Assembly (NCBI GenBank): GCA_021296165.1
Contig: JAGWAW010000082.1
Location: 1 to 6,465 of the forward strand
From: Nitrosopumilaceae archaeon
Lineage (GTDB): Archaea > Thermoproteota > Nitrososphaeria > Nitrososphaerales > Nitrosopumilaceae
Length of the DNA stretch: 6,465 bases
Direction of reading: 5' to 3'
Shown here: in pieces, positions 1 to 5,419 of the stretch
Numbering within the stretch: the first letter of the stretch is position 1
Layout: each line of letters begins with the position of its first letter
Made by a program: the position numbers and the translations under genes
The notes under the pieces: model-generated
Told to the model about the DNA's origin: nothing
Seen by the model: the letters and a program-made list of their open reading frames with translations, nothing else
The model's database searches: none

Positions 1-505
1 CCCCTGCGCATCCCAGAGCTATGTCGGTCTGTCCGTTGCGGAATGGTCTGCCCACCGTATCAGATACGATTACCCCCACCCGAGCCCCGGAGATGTCCCG
101 CACCCCGTCCCTGATGCGTGCCGCCGAGGCGTCGCAGTCCACCGGCAGGGGCAGGGCGCACCCCGCCGGGACGTTGCTCATATCCACTCCCGAGTTGGCG
201 CATATGTGGCCCGAGGGCAGCCGCGTAATGATTATGCCCTCATACATCCGCACTATGTGCGTCGCCTCGCGCAGCACCAGCTCTACTACACGGGGATCCT
301 TGCCGTACTCGCCGGCGATCCCCCGGGCCAGCAGGCCCGGCCGCACGCCGTCCAGCCGCACCATGCGCCCCTCGGCCTTGGAGACGATCTTCTGGGCAAC
401 CACCAGTACGTCGCCGTCAAGCAGCACTGCCCCCTCCAGTATGAGCGCGGCGATGTCGTCGCCCGCTCCGACCTCCCGGGATATGTGAATGGGAATTACC
501 TCCAC
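1..505 (-). CDS. cofE: Coenzyme F420-0:L-glutamate ligase (CofE), 5' part, cut by the left window edge
   Basis: CofE enzymes add L-glutamate to F420-0 in a GTP-dependent, cytosolic step of coenzyme F420 synthesis. The minus-strand frame stays open from here to base 1 and shows about 168 residues of a protein usually near 250. Family landmarks, numbered from the GTG at 505: EVIPIH at the N-terminus, GDD at 15-17, the VVAQKIVSKAEGR block at about 35-47, CANSGVD at 102-108, PVDCDAS at about 121-127, and near the edge VSDTVGRPFRNGQTD followed by ALGCAG, a hallmark CofE segment. The start is uncertain. GTG at 505 gives an N-terminus of typical length with AGGTG 11 bases upstream. In-frame GTG codons at 517 and 532 are alternatives. 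The gene follows the HAD phosphatase by 4-31 bases, depending on start, so a shared transcript is likely. The family assignment is confident; only the 3' end is missing. Confidence 0.9.
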   Translation of the reverse strand, partial: MEVIPIHISREVGAGDDIAALILEGAVLLDGDVLVVAQKIVSKAEGRMVRLDGVRPGLLARGIAGEYGKDPRVVELVLREATHIVRMYEGIIITRLPSGHICANSGVDMSNVPAGCALPLPVDCDASAARIRDGVRDISGARVGVIVSDTVGRPFRNGQTDIALGCAG

Positions 506-536
506 GACGGCCCCCACACCTTGCCAAAACACCCTT

Positions 537-1172
537 TCAGGAGGCGCGCCCGTTGAGCCGCTCGTCTATCAGCGGTATTATGCCGGAGAGGTCCTTCTCT
601 TCCAGAACCGCGGTGGCGCGGTCTTTCACCAAATCCTGCGCACGGAATGCGATGCTCATGCCCGATATCTCGAAGAGCTTCAGGTCGTTGGCCCCGTCCA
701 CCACGCATACGATGTCCTCGCGCATCTCGCCCCACTCCTGTATGATGGCGCGGGCGCTCTTGGACTTGTCCGAGTCGACCCGTATGTGGACGCCGTCCAG
801 CTTGCCGTCGGTGAACACCAGCTCGTTGGATGCCACGTAGTCCAGGCCCAGCTCCCTCTTGAGGCGGTCGGTCATTATGGTAAAGCCGCCGGAGATGGCC
901 ATCAGGCGCCAGCCCCTCTCGCGCAGTATGCGGCAGGCGCGCCTGGCCCCGGTCATTATGGGGAGGGAGTCGGCCACCTCCTGGCATGTCTGGCGGTCCA
1001 GCCCCCGCAGGGCGGCCACCCGGGTGCGCAGCCCCTCTTCCCAGTTTATGGCTCCCTGTATGCCTTTTTTTGTGATCTCCCAGATCTCGTTCTCCTTGTT
1101 CACCTTTTCGGCCAGTATTGGCAGGTACTCGGCATCATACAGTACGCCCTCTACGTCGAAAATCGCTAGCAA
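537..1172 (-). CDS. HAD-superfamily phosphatase, SerB (phosphoserine phosphatase)-like
   Basis: Predicted cytosolic Mg-dependent phosphomonoesterase of 211 residues. With the start at 1172, HAD motif I is DVEGV (Asp6 nucleophile), motif II is the Ser in ISGGF (Ser94), the motif III Lys is in DKSKS (Lys136 or Lys138), and motif IV is VDGAND (Asp159, Asp163). The cap insert between motifs I and II and the IAFRAQ segment after motif IV resemble SerB. Two departures from classical SerB: the second acid of motif I is Glu8, where DxDST is usual, and Val158 stands where GDGAND has Gly. The substrate is therefore not certain to be phosphoserine. Start choice: the only in-frame starts are TTG at 1232 and TTG at 1172. 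The first would translate across the TATA box, while the second lies about 27 bases from its centre and begins directly at strand beta-1 (LAIFD). A leaderless TTG start is unusual. cofE follows on the same strand. Confidence 0.85.
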   Translation of the reverse strand: MLAIFDVEGVLYDAEYLPILAEKVNKENEIWEITKKGIQGAINWEEGLRTRVAALRGLDRQTCQEVADSLPIMTGARRACRILRERGWRLMAISGGFTIMTDRLKRELGLDYVASNELVFTDGKLDGVHIRVDSDKSKSARAIIQEWGEMREDIVCVVDGANDLKLFEISGMSIAFRAQDLVKDRATAVLEEKDLSGIIPLIDERLNGRAS

Positions 1173-1193
1173 CTGTTCGTGCCCAAAATAGCT

Positions 1194-1205
1194 AAATATA
1201 TTAAA
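1194..1205. promoter_or_regulatory. Shared TATA-like box of the divergent phosphatase and proS promoters
   Basis: AAATATATTAAA is the only strongly AT-rich block in the roughly 70 bases between the two divergent genes, and it is nearly symmetrical. Its centre is about 27 bases from the phosphatase TTG at 1172, which fits a leaderless archaeal transcript on the minus strand. On the plus strand the same spacing predicts transcription starting near 1226, leaving a leader of about 20 bases before the proS ATG. The position and sequence are seen directly. That one box serves both directions is inference. Confidence 0.6.
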
Positions 1206-1245
1206 GTTTGAAGTTCGCCCCCCGACACCCAATGCAGGTTATAAC

Positions 1246-3183
1246 ATGACGACAGAACTCGAATACAAATACGAAGTAAAGGTGGAGCGGCGTGACAAGC
1301 CGGCTAGGTTTGACGCGGCCACTCGAGAAGCCCTCCGGGAGGCAGGTATGATGAACAACAACAAGCTGAAGATAACCGGCGTCAGTCCCAAGATGCTCAA
1401 GACCATGAAGATGGAGTACGTGGAGTGCCCCGTGCTTGACCATCAGGTACACTTCGTGCAGTGCTTTGTGTGCCCCAACTTCCAGAGCCGGGTGAACAGG
1501 GCGGTCCTGTGCCGCGGAGCGCCCCTTGCCGGCTCGGAGGACGCCACGGCCGCCGAACCGAAGAACCGGGCAGAAGAGGACGCGCAGCCCAAGGCCGCAC
1601 GCGTGTCTACCGAGCCGCCGGCCCGGGATGCACGGCGGGGCGATACCCACAGTACCGCTCCCGCCGATACGCCCTCCGAGCCGCCCCCCGTGCGCGCCGC
1701 CGCGTCCGGTACCAAACAGGACACGGCGGTACGCAAGTCACCCCCCGGCGCGCGCAAGGAGGAGATAGGCATAACGGAGCCCAAGTCCGGCGACTTTAGC
1801 GAATGGTACACGCAGGTGGTCCTCAAGGCAGAGCTGGCCGATTACGCCCCCGTGAAGGGGATGATAGCGCTGCGGCCGGACGGCTATTCCATATGGGAGT
1901 CCATCAAGGCCGCCTTGGACGCGGAGTTCGCCCGCGAGGGGGTGCGAAACGCGTTCCTGCCGGTACTGATACCCGAGTCGCTGCTTACTTTGGAGAAGTC
2001 ACATTTTGAGGGGTTCAACCCCGAGGTCTTCTGGGTGACGCACTCTGGAGATACGCCGGTGGGGGACCGCCTGGCGCTGCGCCCCACCTCCGAGACCATC
2101 GCGTATTCGCTGTACTCCAAGTGGATAAACTCTTGGCGCGACCTGCCGCTCAAGCTCAACTTTTGGAACACCGCCCTGCGCGCCGAGATCAAGTCCACCA
2201 AGCCGTTCCTGAGGACGTCCGAGTTTCTGTGGCAGGAGGGCCACACGGTCCACGCCACCCGGGAGGAGGCCGCCGCCCAGGTGGAGTCGATGCTGGAGAT
2301 ATACCGCCACGTGATAGAGGAGCACCTGGCCATCCCCGTTGAGTTCGGACGCAAGAGCACCCGGGAGCAGTTCGTGGGGTCCGAGTACACTCTCACCGTG
2401 GAGTCCATGATGCCCGACGGCAAGGCGCTGCAGATGGGCACCAGCCACCTCCTGGGGCAGAACTTTGCCAAGCCGTTCTCGGTCAAGTTCGCAGACAAGG
2501 AGAACGTGGAACAGTACGCCTGGCAGACGTCCTGGGGCGTCTCCTGGAGGCTCATAGGGGCCCTGATAATGGTGCACGGCGATGATAGGGGCCTGGTACT
2601 GCCGCCCCGGGTGGCGCCCATCCAGGCCGTGATCGTCCCGGTACATAGTGTCAAGGGCGACAAGGTGTGGCTGGCTGCGACGGAACTGGTCGAGCGCCTG
2701 CGCCATAGCGGGTGCCGGGCGCACGTGGACGACCGGCAGAACGTGACTACCGGCTACAAGTACGGCGACTGGGAGCTGCGCGGGGTCCCCCTGCGCGTGG
2801 AGATGGGGCCCCGGGACCTGAAGAACGGTACGGCGGTGTTGGTGCGGCGGGATACCGGCGCCAAGGAGCAGTCCGGCCTTGAGAATATCGAAGGTGCTAT
2901 AGTCGGGTTGCTGGATACCATACAGGGTGACATGCTGGAATCGGCGCGCCGGCGCGCCGCCGGCATGACGAGCGCCGCGCAGGACTACGAGTCCCTAGTC
3001 TCCCTCATATCTGGTGGGGGCTTTGTTCGGGCCCACTGGTGTGGAAACGGGAAATGTGAGGAGACGATAAAGGATGAGACGGGGGCCGACATAAGACTGG
3101 TCGACGGCGGGGACGGTTCCGGCCCTTGCGTAGTGTGCAGCTCGCCGTCCGTGCACGAGGTCCTCTTTGCGCGTGGATACTAA
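1246..3183 (+). CDS. proS: Prolyl-tRNA synthetase (archaeal/eukaryotic type) with N-terminal Cys-module extension
   Basis: Charges tRNA-Pro with proline using ATP, in the cytosol. It has 645 residues, where archaeal-type ProRS is usually about 480. The core starts near residue 171 (KEEIGIT, then FSEWYTQVVLKAELADY). Class II motifs are present: motif 1 around FLPVLIPESLL (237-247), motif 2 with RPTSE (279-283) and FLRTSEFLWQEGH (321-333), the GTSHLLGQNF substrate-site loop (398-407), and motif 3 with GDDRGLVLPP (445-454). The anticodon-binding domain follows (about 457-565). A C-terminal zinc module has C599, C604, C628 and C631, and the chain ends in the Tyr typical of this type. Residues 1-89 form a separate module with C61, C73, C76 and C89. 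Residues 90-170 are a linker rich in Ala, Pro, Arg, Glu and Thr with no aromatic residues. The ATG at 1246 is the first usable start in frame. A separate downstream start for the core (GTG codons at V120 or V149) cannot be excluded. Confidence 0.96.
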   Translation: MTTELEYKYEVKVERRDKPARFDAATREALREAGMMNNNKLKITGVSPKMLKTMKMEYVECPVLDHQVHFVQCFVCPNFQSRVNRAVLCRGAPLAGSEDATAAEPKNRAEEDAQPKAARVSTEPPARDARRGDTHSTAPADTPSEPPPVRAAASGTKQDTAVRKSPPGARKEEIGITEPKSGDFSEWYTQVVLKAELADYAPVKGMIALRPDGYSIWESIKAALDAEFAREGVRNAFLPVLIPESLLTLEKSHFEGFNPEVFWVTHSGDTPVGDRLALRPTSETIAYSLYSKWINSWRDLPLKLNFWNTALRAEIKSTKPFLRTSEFLWQEGHTVHATREEAAAQVESMLEIYRHVIEEHLAIPVEFGRKSTREQFVGSEYTLTVESMMPDGKALQMGTSHLLGQNFAKPFSVKFADKENVEQYAWQTSWGVSWRLIGALIMVHGDDRGLVLPPRVAPIQAVIVPVHSVKGDKVWLAATELVERLRHSGCRAHVDDRQNVTTGYKYGDWELRGVPLRVEMGPRDLKNGTAVLVRRDTGAKEQSGLENIEGAIVGLLDTIQGDMLESARRRAAGMTSAAQDYESLVSLISGGGFVRAHWCGNGKCEETIKDETGADIRLVDGGDGSGPCVVCSSPSVHEVLFARGY

Positions 3184-3219
3184 ATCTCCGAGAATCCAAC
3201 CCGTATCCCGCATCCGGAC

Positions 3220-3239
3220 CCGCAGCATTGTGCCTGCGG
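3220..3239 (+). terminator. Hairpin shortly after proS, possible 3' end signal
   Basis: CCGCAG (3220-3225) and CTGCGG (3234-3239) form a perfect 6-bp stem around an 8-base loop, 36 bases after the proS stop. CA/TG pairing could extend it inwards past one bulged C. No T tract follows, so termination is weakly supported. It may instead mark or protect the 3' end of the proS mRNA. Confidence 0.3.
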
Positions 3240-3508
3240 CGCAGCGTTGAGAAGTCCAAGCCCGCGCAAGAGACGGCATATCAAGAACGCGGCTGCGAGA
3301 CTGCCCTTGTAGATATTTTGTGCCGTTCCCGCAAGAAAGGACGGCGGGGAATGCATCTTTGAGACGTTAAGCAATCCGTCACATCTTTGGAGGAATGGGA
3401 TGAAGCCGAAGTGCGGCCCCCGGAACACGCAGGACATACGGCGCAGTATCTCGTTTGCCATATGGTTCACACGCGAGCATCCATACCACGCCGCAGGAGA
3501 TGCACACG

Positions 3509-3547
3509 GCGGCCCGGCGCTTTCCGGCACGGATGCCGGCGGGCCGC
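3509..3547. repeat. Nested inverted repeat (strong GC stem)
   Basis: Outer arms GCGGCCCG (3509-3516) and CGGGCCGC (3540-3547) are perfectly complementary over 8 bp. Inside them CCGGCA (3524-3529) and TGCCGG (3534-3539) form a perfect 6-bp stem with a 4-base CGGA loop. A 7-base bulge (3517-3523) separates the two stems on one side only. Its function is unknown. It lies in the gene-free region between convergent genes, so a structured RNA or a transcription barrier is possible. Confidence 0.6.
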
Positions 3548-4005
3548 ATACGACTGGCACCGGGGCGCCGACGCGCGCAGCATCCCACACATGCGGCGGG
3601 CAGGACTCTACGGACATTCGCAGGCAGCAGGGGGTGGTTTGGAGGGCGTTCTGCGCCTCCTCTTGCGGGCGGAACCTGCACGCCTGCCCTGTTTAACCGA
3701 CAAGAACGGCCACCCGTCTTGCCCTGCCGGAATGCGATCGTGTCGCGTTGCGGGCCGCCACGAGTACTTTGGATAAAGATTGGCAAACCCCTCCCATTTT
3801 TCTTTGAGATCAGCCAGACGGAGTATCCCCACATCTGTTCTGGTGTGTGTAGCCAAGGCCCCATCCCCGGTCTTGAAAGGGATACCCGGCGTGGTGCCAT
3901 ATTCTGCCCGACCTGGAGTGGCGCCGCCCCTACTGGTTCGTCCGCCCCCATGTAGCCTGCAGCAATGGCCACAGCGTGGGAACCGACCACCCGTGCACCG
4001 GCGGA

Positions 4006-4455
4006 CTACAAATTGTACCGCTTCTCGATGTATTTTTGGTGGTACTCCTCTGCCTCGTAAAAGGGCTCGGCCGCCCTTATCTCGGTCACGATGGGCCGAT
4101 CGTACTTTTCGGCCACCTCCGCACGCGACCGCCGGGCAGCCTCCATCTGGGAGTCGTCGTGGCAGAAGACGGCCGAGCGGTACTGGGAGCCGATGTCCGG
4201 ACCCTGCCGGTTAGGCGTGGTGGGGTCGTGGTTCTTCCAGAATATCTTGAGCAGATCCTCGTATGCGATTCTGTCGGGATCAAACTCCACCTGCACCGCC
4301 TCGGCGTGGCCGGTGGTATCGCCGCAGACGTCCCGGTATGTCGGGCTGGGCACCGTGCCGCCGGTATACCCCACCTTGGTGGACGTCACGCCCGGGGTGT
4401 GCCCGAGCAGGTGCTCAACGTGCCAGAAGCATCCGGCAGCAAAGGTCGCCTTCAT
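4006..4455 (-). CDS. msrA: Peptide-methionine (S)-S-oxide reductase MsrA
   Basis: Reduces the S-epimer of methionine sulfoxide in proteins and free Met, repairing oxidative damage in the cytosol. The 149 residues show the catalytic GCFW motif (Cys9), TGGTVPSPTYRDVCGDTTGHAE (about 31-52, with a Cys at 44), the NRQGPDIGSQYRSAVF segment (about 82-97) and the C-terminal EAEEYHQKYI (134-143). The protein ends KRYNL soon after this and has no C-terminal resolving Cys pair. Cys44 and Cys98 are the only other cysteines. Start: ATG at 4455 begins MKATFAAGCFW, the usual MsrA N-terminus, and sits about 27 bases from the TATA-like AAATTAATT, fitting a leaderless mRNA. ATG at 4467 and TTG at 4479 are longer alternatives but would place the start closer to, or inside, that box. 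The gene converges on proS across the gene-poor region. Identification is secure. Confidence 0.95.
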   Translation of the reverse strand: MKATFAAGCFWHVEHLLGHTPGVTSTKVGYTGGTVPSPTYRDVCGDTTGHAEAVQVEFDPDRIAYEDLLKIFWKNHDPTTPNRQGPDIGSQYRSAVFCHDDSQMEAARRSRAEVAEKYDRPIVTEIRAAEPFYEAEEYHQKYIEKRYNL

Positions 4456-4477
4456 GGTGTGGCGCATCTCTGGGGAC

Positions 4478-4486
4478 AATTAATTT
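4478..4486 (-). promoter_or_regulatory. TATA-like box of msrA
   Basis: Read on the minus strand this is AAATTAATT, an AT-rich island in GC-rich surroundings. Its centre at 4482 is 27 bases from the A of the msrA ATG at 4455, the normal distance from an archaeal TATA box to the transcription start. The transcript is predicted to be leaderless. Confidence 0.6.
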
Positions 4487-4533
4487 CTTGCGAGCCAAGA
4501 CAACGGAATCATACGCTGGAATAAGATACTCCT

Positions 4534-4612
4534 CCGCCCGTCGCCGGGTGGCGGCAGGCGCGGCATGCCGTACCGGCGCGCCGGGGCCGGGAATTGTGAC
4601 GCGCGGCATGCC
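4534..4612. repeat. Cluster of hairpin and palindromes with a repeated 12-mer
   Basis: CCGCCCG (4534-4540) pairs with CGGGTGG (4545-4551) around a TCGC loop (7 bp, one G-T wobble). CGGCATGCCG (4561-4570) and CCGGCGCGCCGG (4573-4584) are perfect palindromes. GCGCGGCATGCC occurs twice as a direct repeat (4558-4569 and 4601-4612). The cluster lies about 50-130 bases upstream of the msrA box. It could be operator DNA or structured RNA, but in GC-rich DNA some of this may arise by chance. Confidence 0.45.
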
Positions 4613-4910
4613 AGGCAGCACCATGCCATACGAAGCCGTGCGCATGCGACAACCACTCGTGCCGCATCGGGCCGACGAAACGATGCCCCGGAAATTCCAG
4701 GACATTGGATGGTGTATGGTGCCGTACGCCGTGCCGTTCTATCCAGTACACGACTGCCGGCACTTTGATGGCGAAGTGAGTTTGCGGCGGCCCAGGGTGC
4801 GCCGCATGGAGCGGCCGGAATCGCCATTCCCGGCATCCGGCCACGCCCATGAAAATGTCATGAATTGTTTGCTGCATGTTGCACGCAGCTGATCTGAACA
4901 ATTACTGTCA

Positions 4911-4950
4911 AGCCCGTACACAATATTCAGTAAATTGGCATCATTAGATC
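4911..4950 (+). promoter_or_regulatory. AT-rich probable promoter region of the 128-residue protein gene
   Basis: The stretch containing CAATATTCAG (4921-4930) and TAAATT (4931-4936) is clearly richer in A/T than its surroundings. A TATA box at either place would start transcription near 4952-4960 and leave a leader of about 20-30 bases before the ATG at 4981. No single box stands out and no clear Shine-Dalgarno sequence precedes the ATG. Confidence 0.3.
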
Positions 4951-4980
4951 TGAAACATCGGCAAGATTCAATACCCGATC

Positions 4981-5367
4981 ATGATCACGGTTCCCATGGA
5001 CGACACCGTCAGGGCGCTCCAGGCGCTGGCAGACGCCCGCGCCACATACGAGATGGCATTGGGTGACGAATCATACCCGCTGCTTGACGTTCGCATATAT
5101 GAGACCGCCACTCCCGTCAGGGGATCCGCTGCCCGGGGAAACGTCTACTCCGAGAGCCGCAACTCATACCGTATCGATGCAGGCGTGGATCCGGCCACAT
5201 ATACTCGACTCTCGCGCACCATGCTGGGCCCCAGCAGCCGGTTCGGCGGCCTGCACATATCGGCGCGGACCGCATCCGGCCATGTCAGCATAGAGGGAAG
5301 CCTGCTCAGCATGAGCCGCACCGGCGGCGCCGTCCGCCTGCAGATGGCCGTGGTGAGCGCCGGATAA
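4981..5367 (+). CDS. Hypothetical protein, 128 residues, unrecognised
   Basis: I do not recognise this protein. It has no signal peptide, membrane segment or Cys. The N-terminal 28 residues (VRALQALADARATYEMA) look like an amphipathic helix. The rest, from about residue 33, looks beta-rich, with alternating hydrophobic stretches such as LLDVRIYE, GGLHISARTA, GHVSIEGSLLSM and AVRLQMAVV. A small soluble alpha+beta domain is plausible. Support for coding: third positions are strongly GC-biased as in the neighbouring genes, the protein composition is balanced, an ATG start follows an AT-rich region, and a hairpin plus T7 tract follows the stop immediately. ATG at 4996 (Met6) is an alternative start. 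The SIS-domain gene begins 52 bases downstream on the same strand, apparently with its own promoter, so a functional link is only suggested. Confidence 0.7.
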   Translation: MITVPMDDTVRALQALADARATYEMALGDESYPLLDVRIYETATPVRGSAARGNVYSESRNSYRIDAGVDPATYTRLSRTMLGPSSRFGGLHISARTASGHVSIEGSLLSMSRTGGAVRLQMAVVSAG

Positions 5368-5397
5368 ACCGCACGCTGCGTCCGGCACGCTTTTTTT
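5359..5397 (+). terminator. Hairpin and T7 tract after the 128-residue protein gene
   Basis: GCCGGA (5359-5364, directly ahead of and touching the TAA stop) is complementary to TCCGGC (5381-5386). A smaller GCGT/ACGC stem overlaps its right arm. Four bases later comes a run of seven T (5391-5397). T-rich runs are the main intrinsic termination signal in archaea, so a transcription end here is likely. Confidence 0.6.
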
Positions 5398-5398
5398 A
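5391..5398 (+). promoter_or_regulatory. T-rich TATA-like element of the SIS-domain gene
   Basis: TTTTTTTA is centred about 26 bases before the GTG at 5420, the distance expected for an archaeal TATA element serving a leaderless transcript. It coincides with the T tract of the preceding terminator, so the same bases may end one transcript and start the next. The spacing is observed. The dual use is inference. Confidence 0.4.
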
Positions 5399-5419
5399 CC
5401 CGCGTATGCGCCGCACTCC

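Larger units (their letters stand above)
3184..4005. other. Gene-poor region between the convergent 3' ends of proS and msrA
   Basis: About 820 bases without a recognisable gene. Several overlapping open frames exist on both strands, as expected at high GC, but most read as Arg/Pro/Ala/Ser-rich shadow proteins with no domain I recognise. Noteworthy contents are: a hairpin near the proS stop; a stem TTCCCGC (3326-3332) against GCGGGGAA (3344-3351) with one bulge; a Shine-Dalgarno-like GGAGG before an ATG at 3400; a strong nested stem at 3509-3547; and a more protein-like minus-strand frame at 3608-3904. Both flanking genes point inward, so a promoter would not be expected unless an independent RNA or small gene lies here. 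It could be decayed coding DNA, a structured RNA locus or plain spacer. Confidence 0.6.
4456..4980. other. Gene-poor divergent region between msrA and the 128-residue protein gene
   Basis: About 525 bases between divergent genes. The msrA promoter lies at the left end. A cluster of hairpins and palindromes lies at 4534-4612. An AT-rich stretch at about 4911-4950 probably holds the promoter of the gene starting at 4981. Open frames cover 4509-4901 on the minus strand and the same region up to 4892 on the plus strand. Both read as protein-like in places, but neither has a recognisable domain, a clear ribosome site or a well-placed TATA box, and the two are mutually exclusive over most of their length. 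I leave both unannotated. Confidence 0.5.

Noticed and set aside
21..556. Plus-strand open frames opposite cofE
   Set aside because: Ser/Arg/Pro/Thr-rich antisense shadows of a clearly recognisable CofE frame on the minus strand.
489..1169. 226-residue plus-strand frame opposite the HAD phosphatase
   Set aside because: The minus-strand frame carries all HAD motifs; this one has no domain and reads as a shadow.
1884..2724. Long minus-strand frames (259 and 241 residues) opposite proS
   Set aside because: Lie wholly inside the conserved synthetase core, which explains the openness; no own motifs or promoter.
3354..3390. CATCTTTG repeated about 28 bases apart
   Set aside because: Only 8 bases, two copies, no regular array; expected by chance.
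3379..3990. 203-residue minus-strand frame in the convergent region
   Set aside because: Composition rich in Arg, Pro, Gly and Ala with no domain; it competes with a more protein-like frame in another phase. Most likely a GC-driven open frame.
4509..4901. 130-residue minus-strand frame, and the plus-strand frame over the same bases
   Set aside because: Both have some protein-like stretches (for example HFAIKVPAVVYWIERHG on minus), but codon-position base composition is weak and does not separate the strands, and there is no motif, TATA box or ribosome site to decide between them.
4977..4986. GATCATGATC palindrome over the start codon of the 128-residue protein gene
   Set aside because: Short palindrome that includes the ATG; no second site or spacing to suggest an operator.
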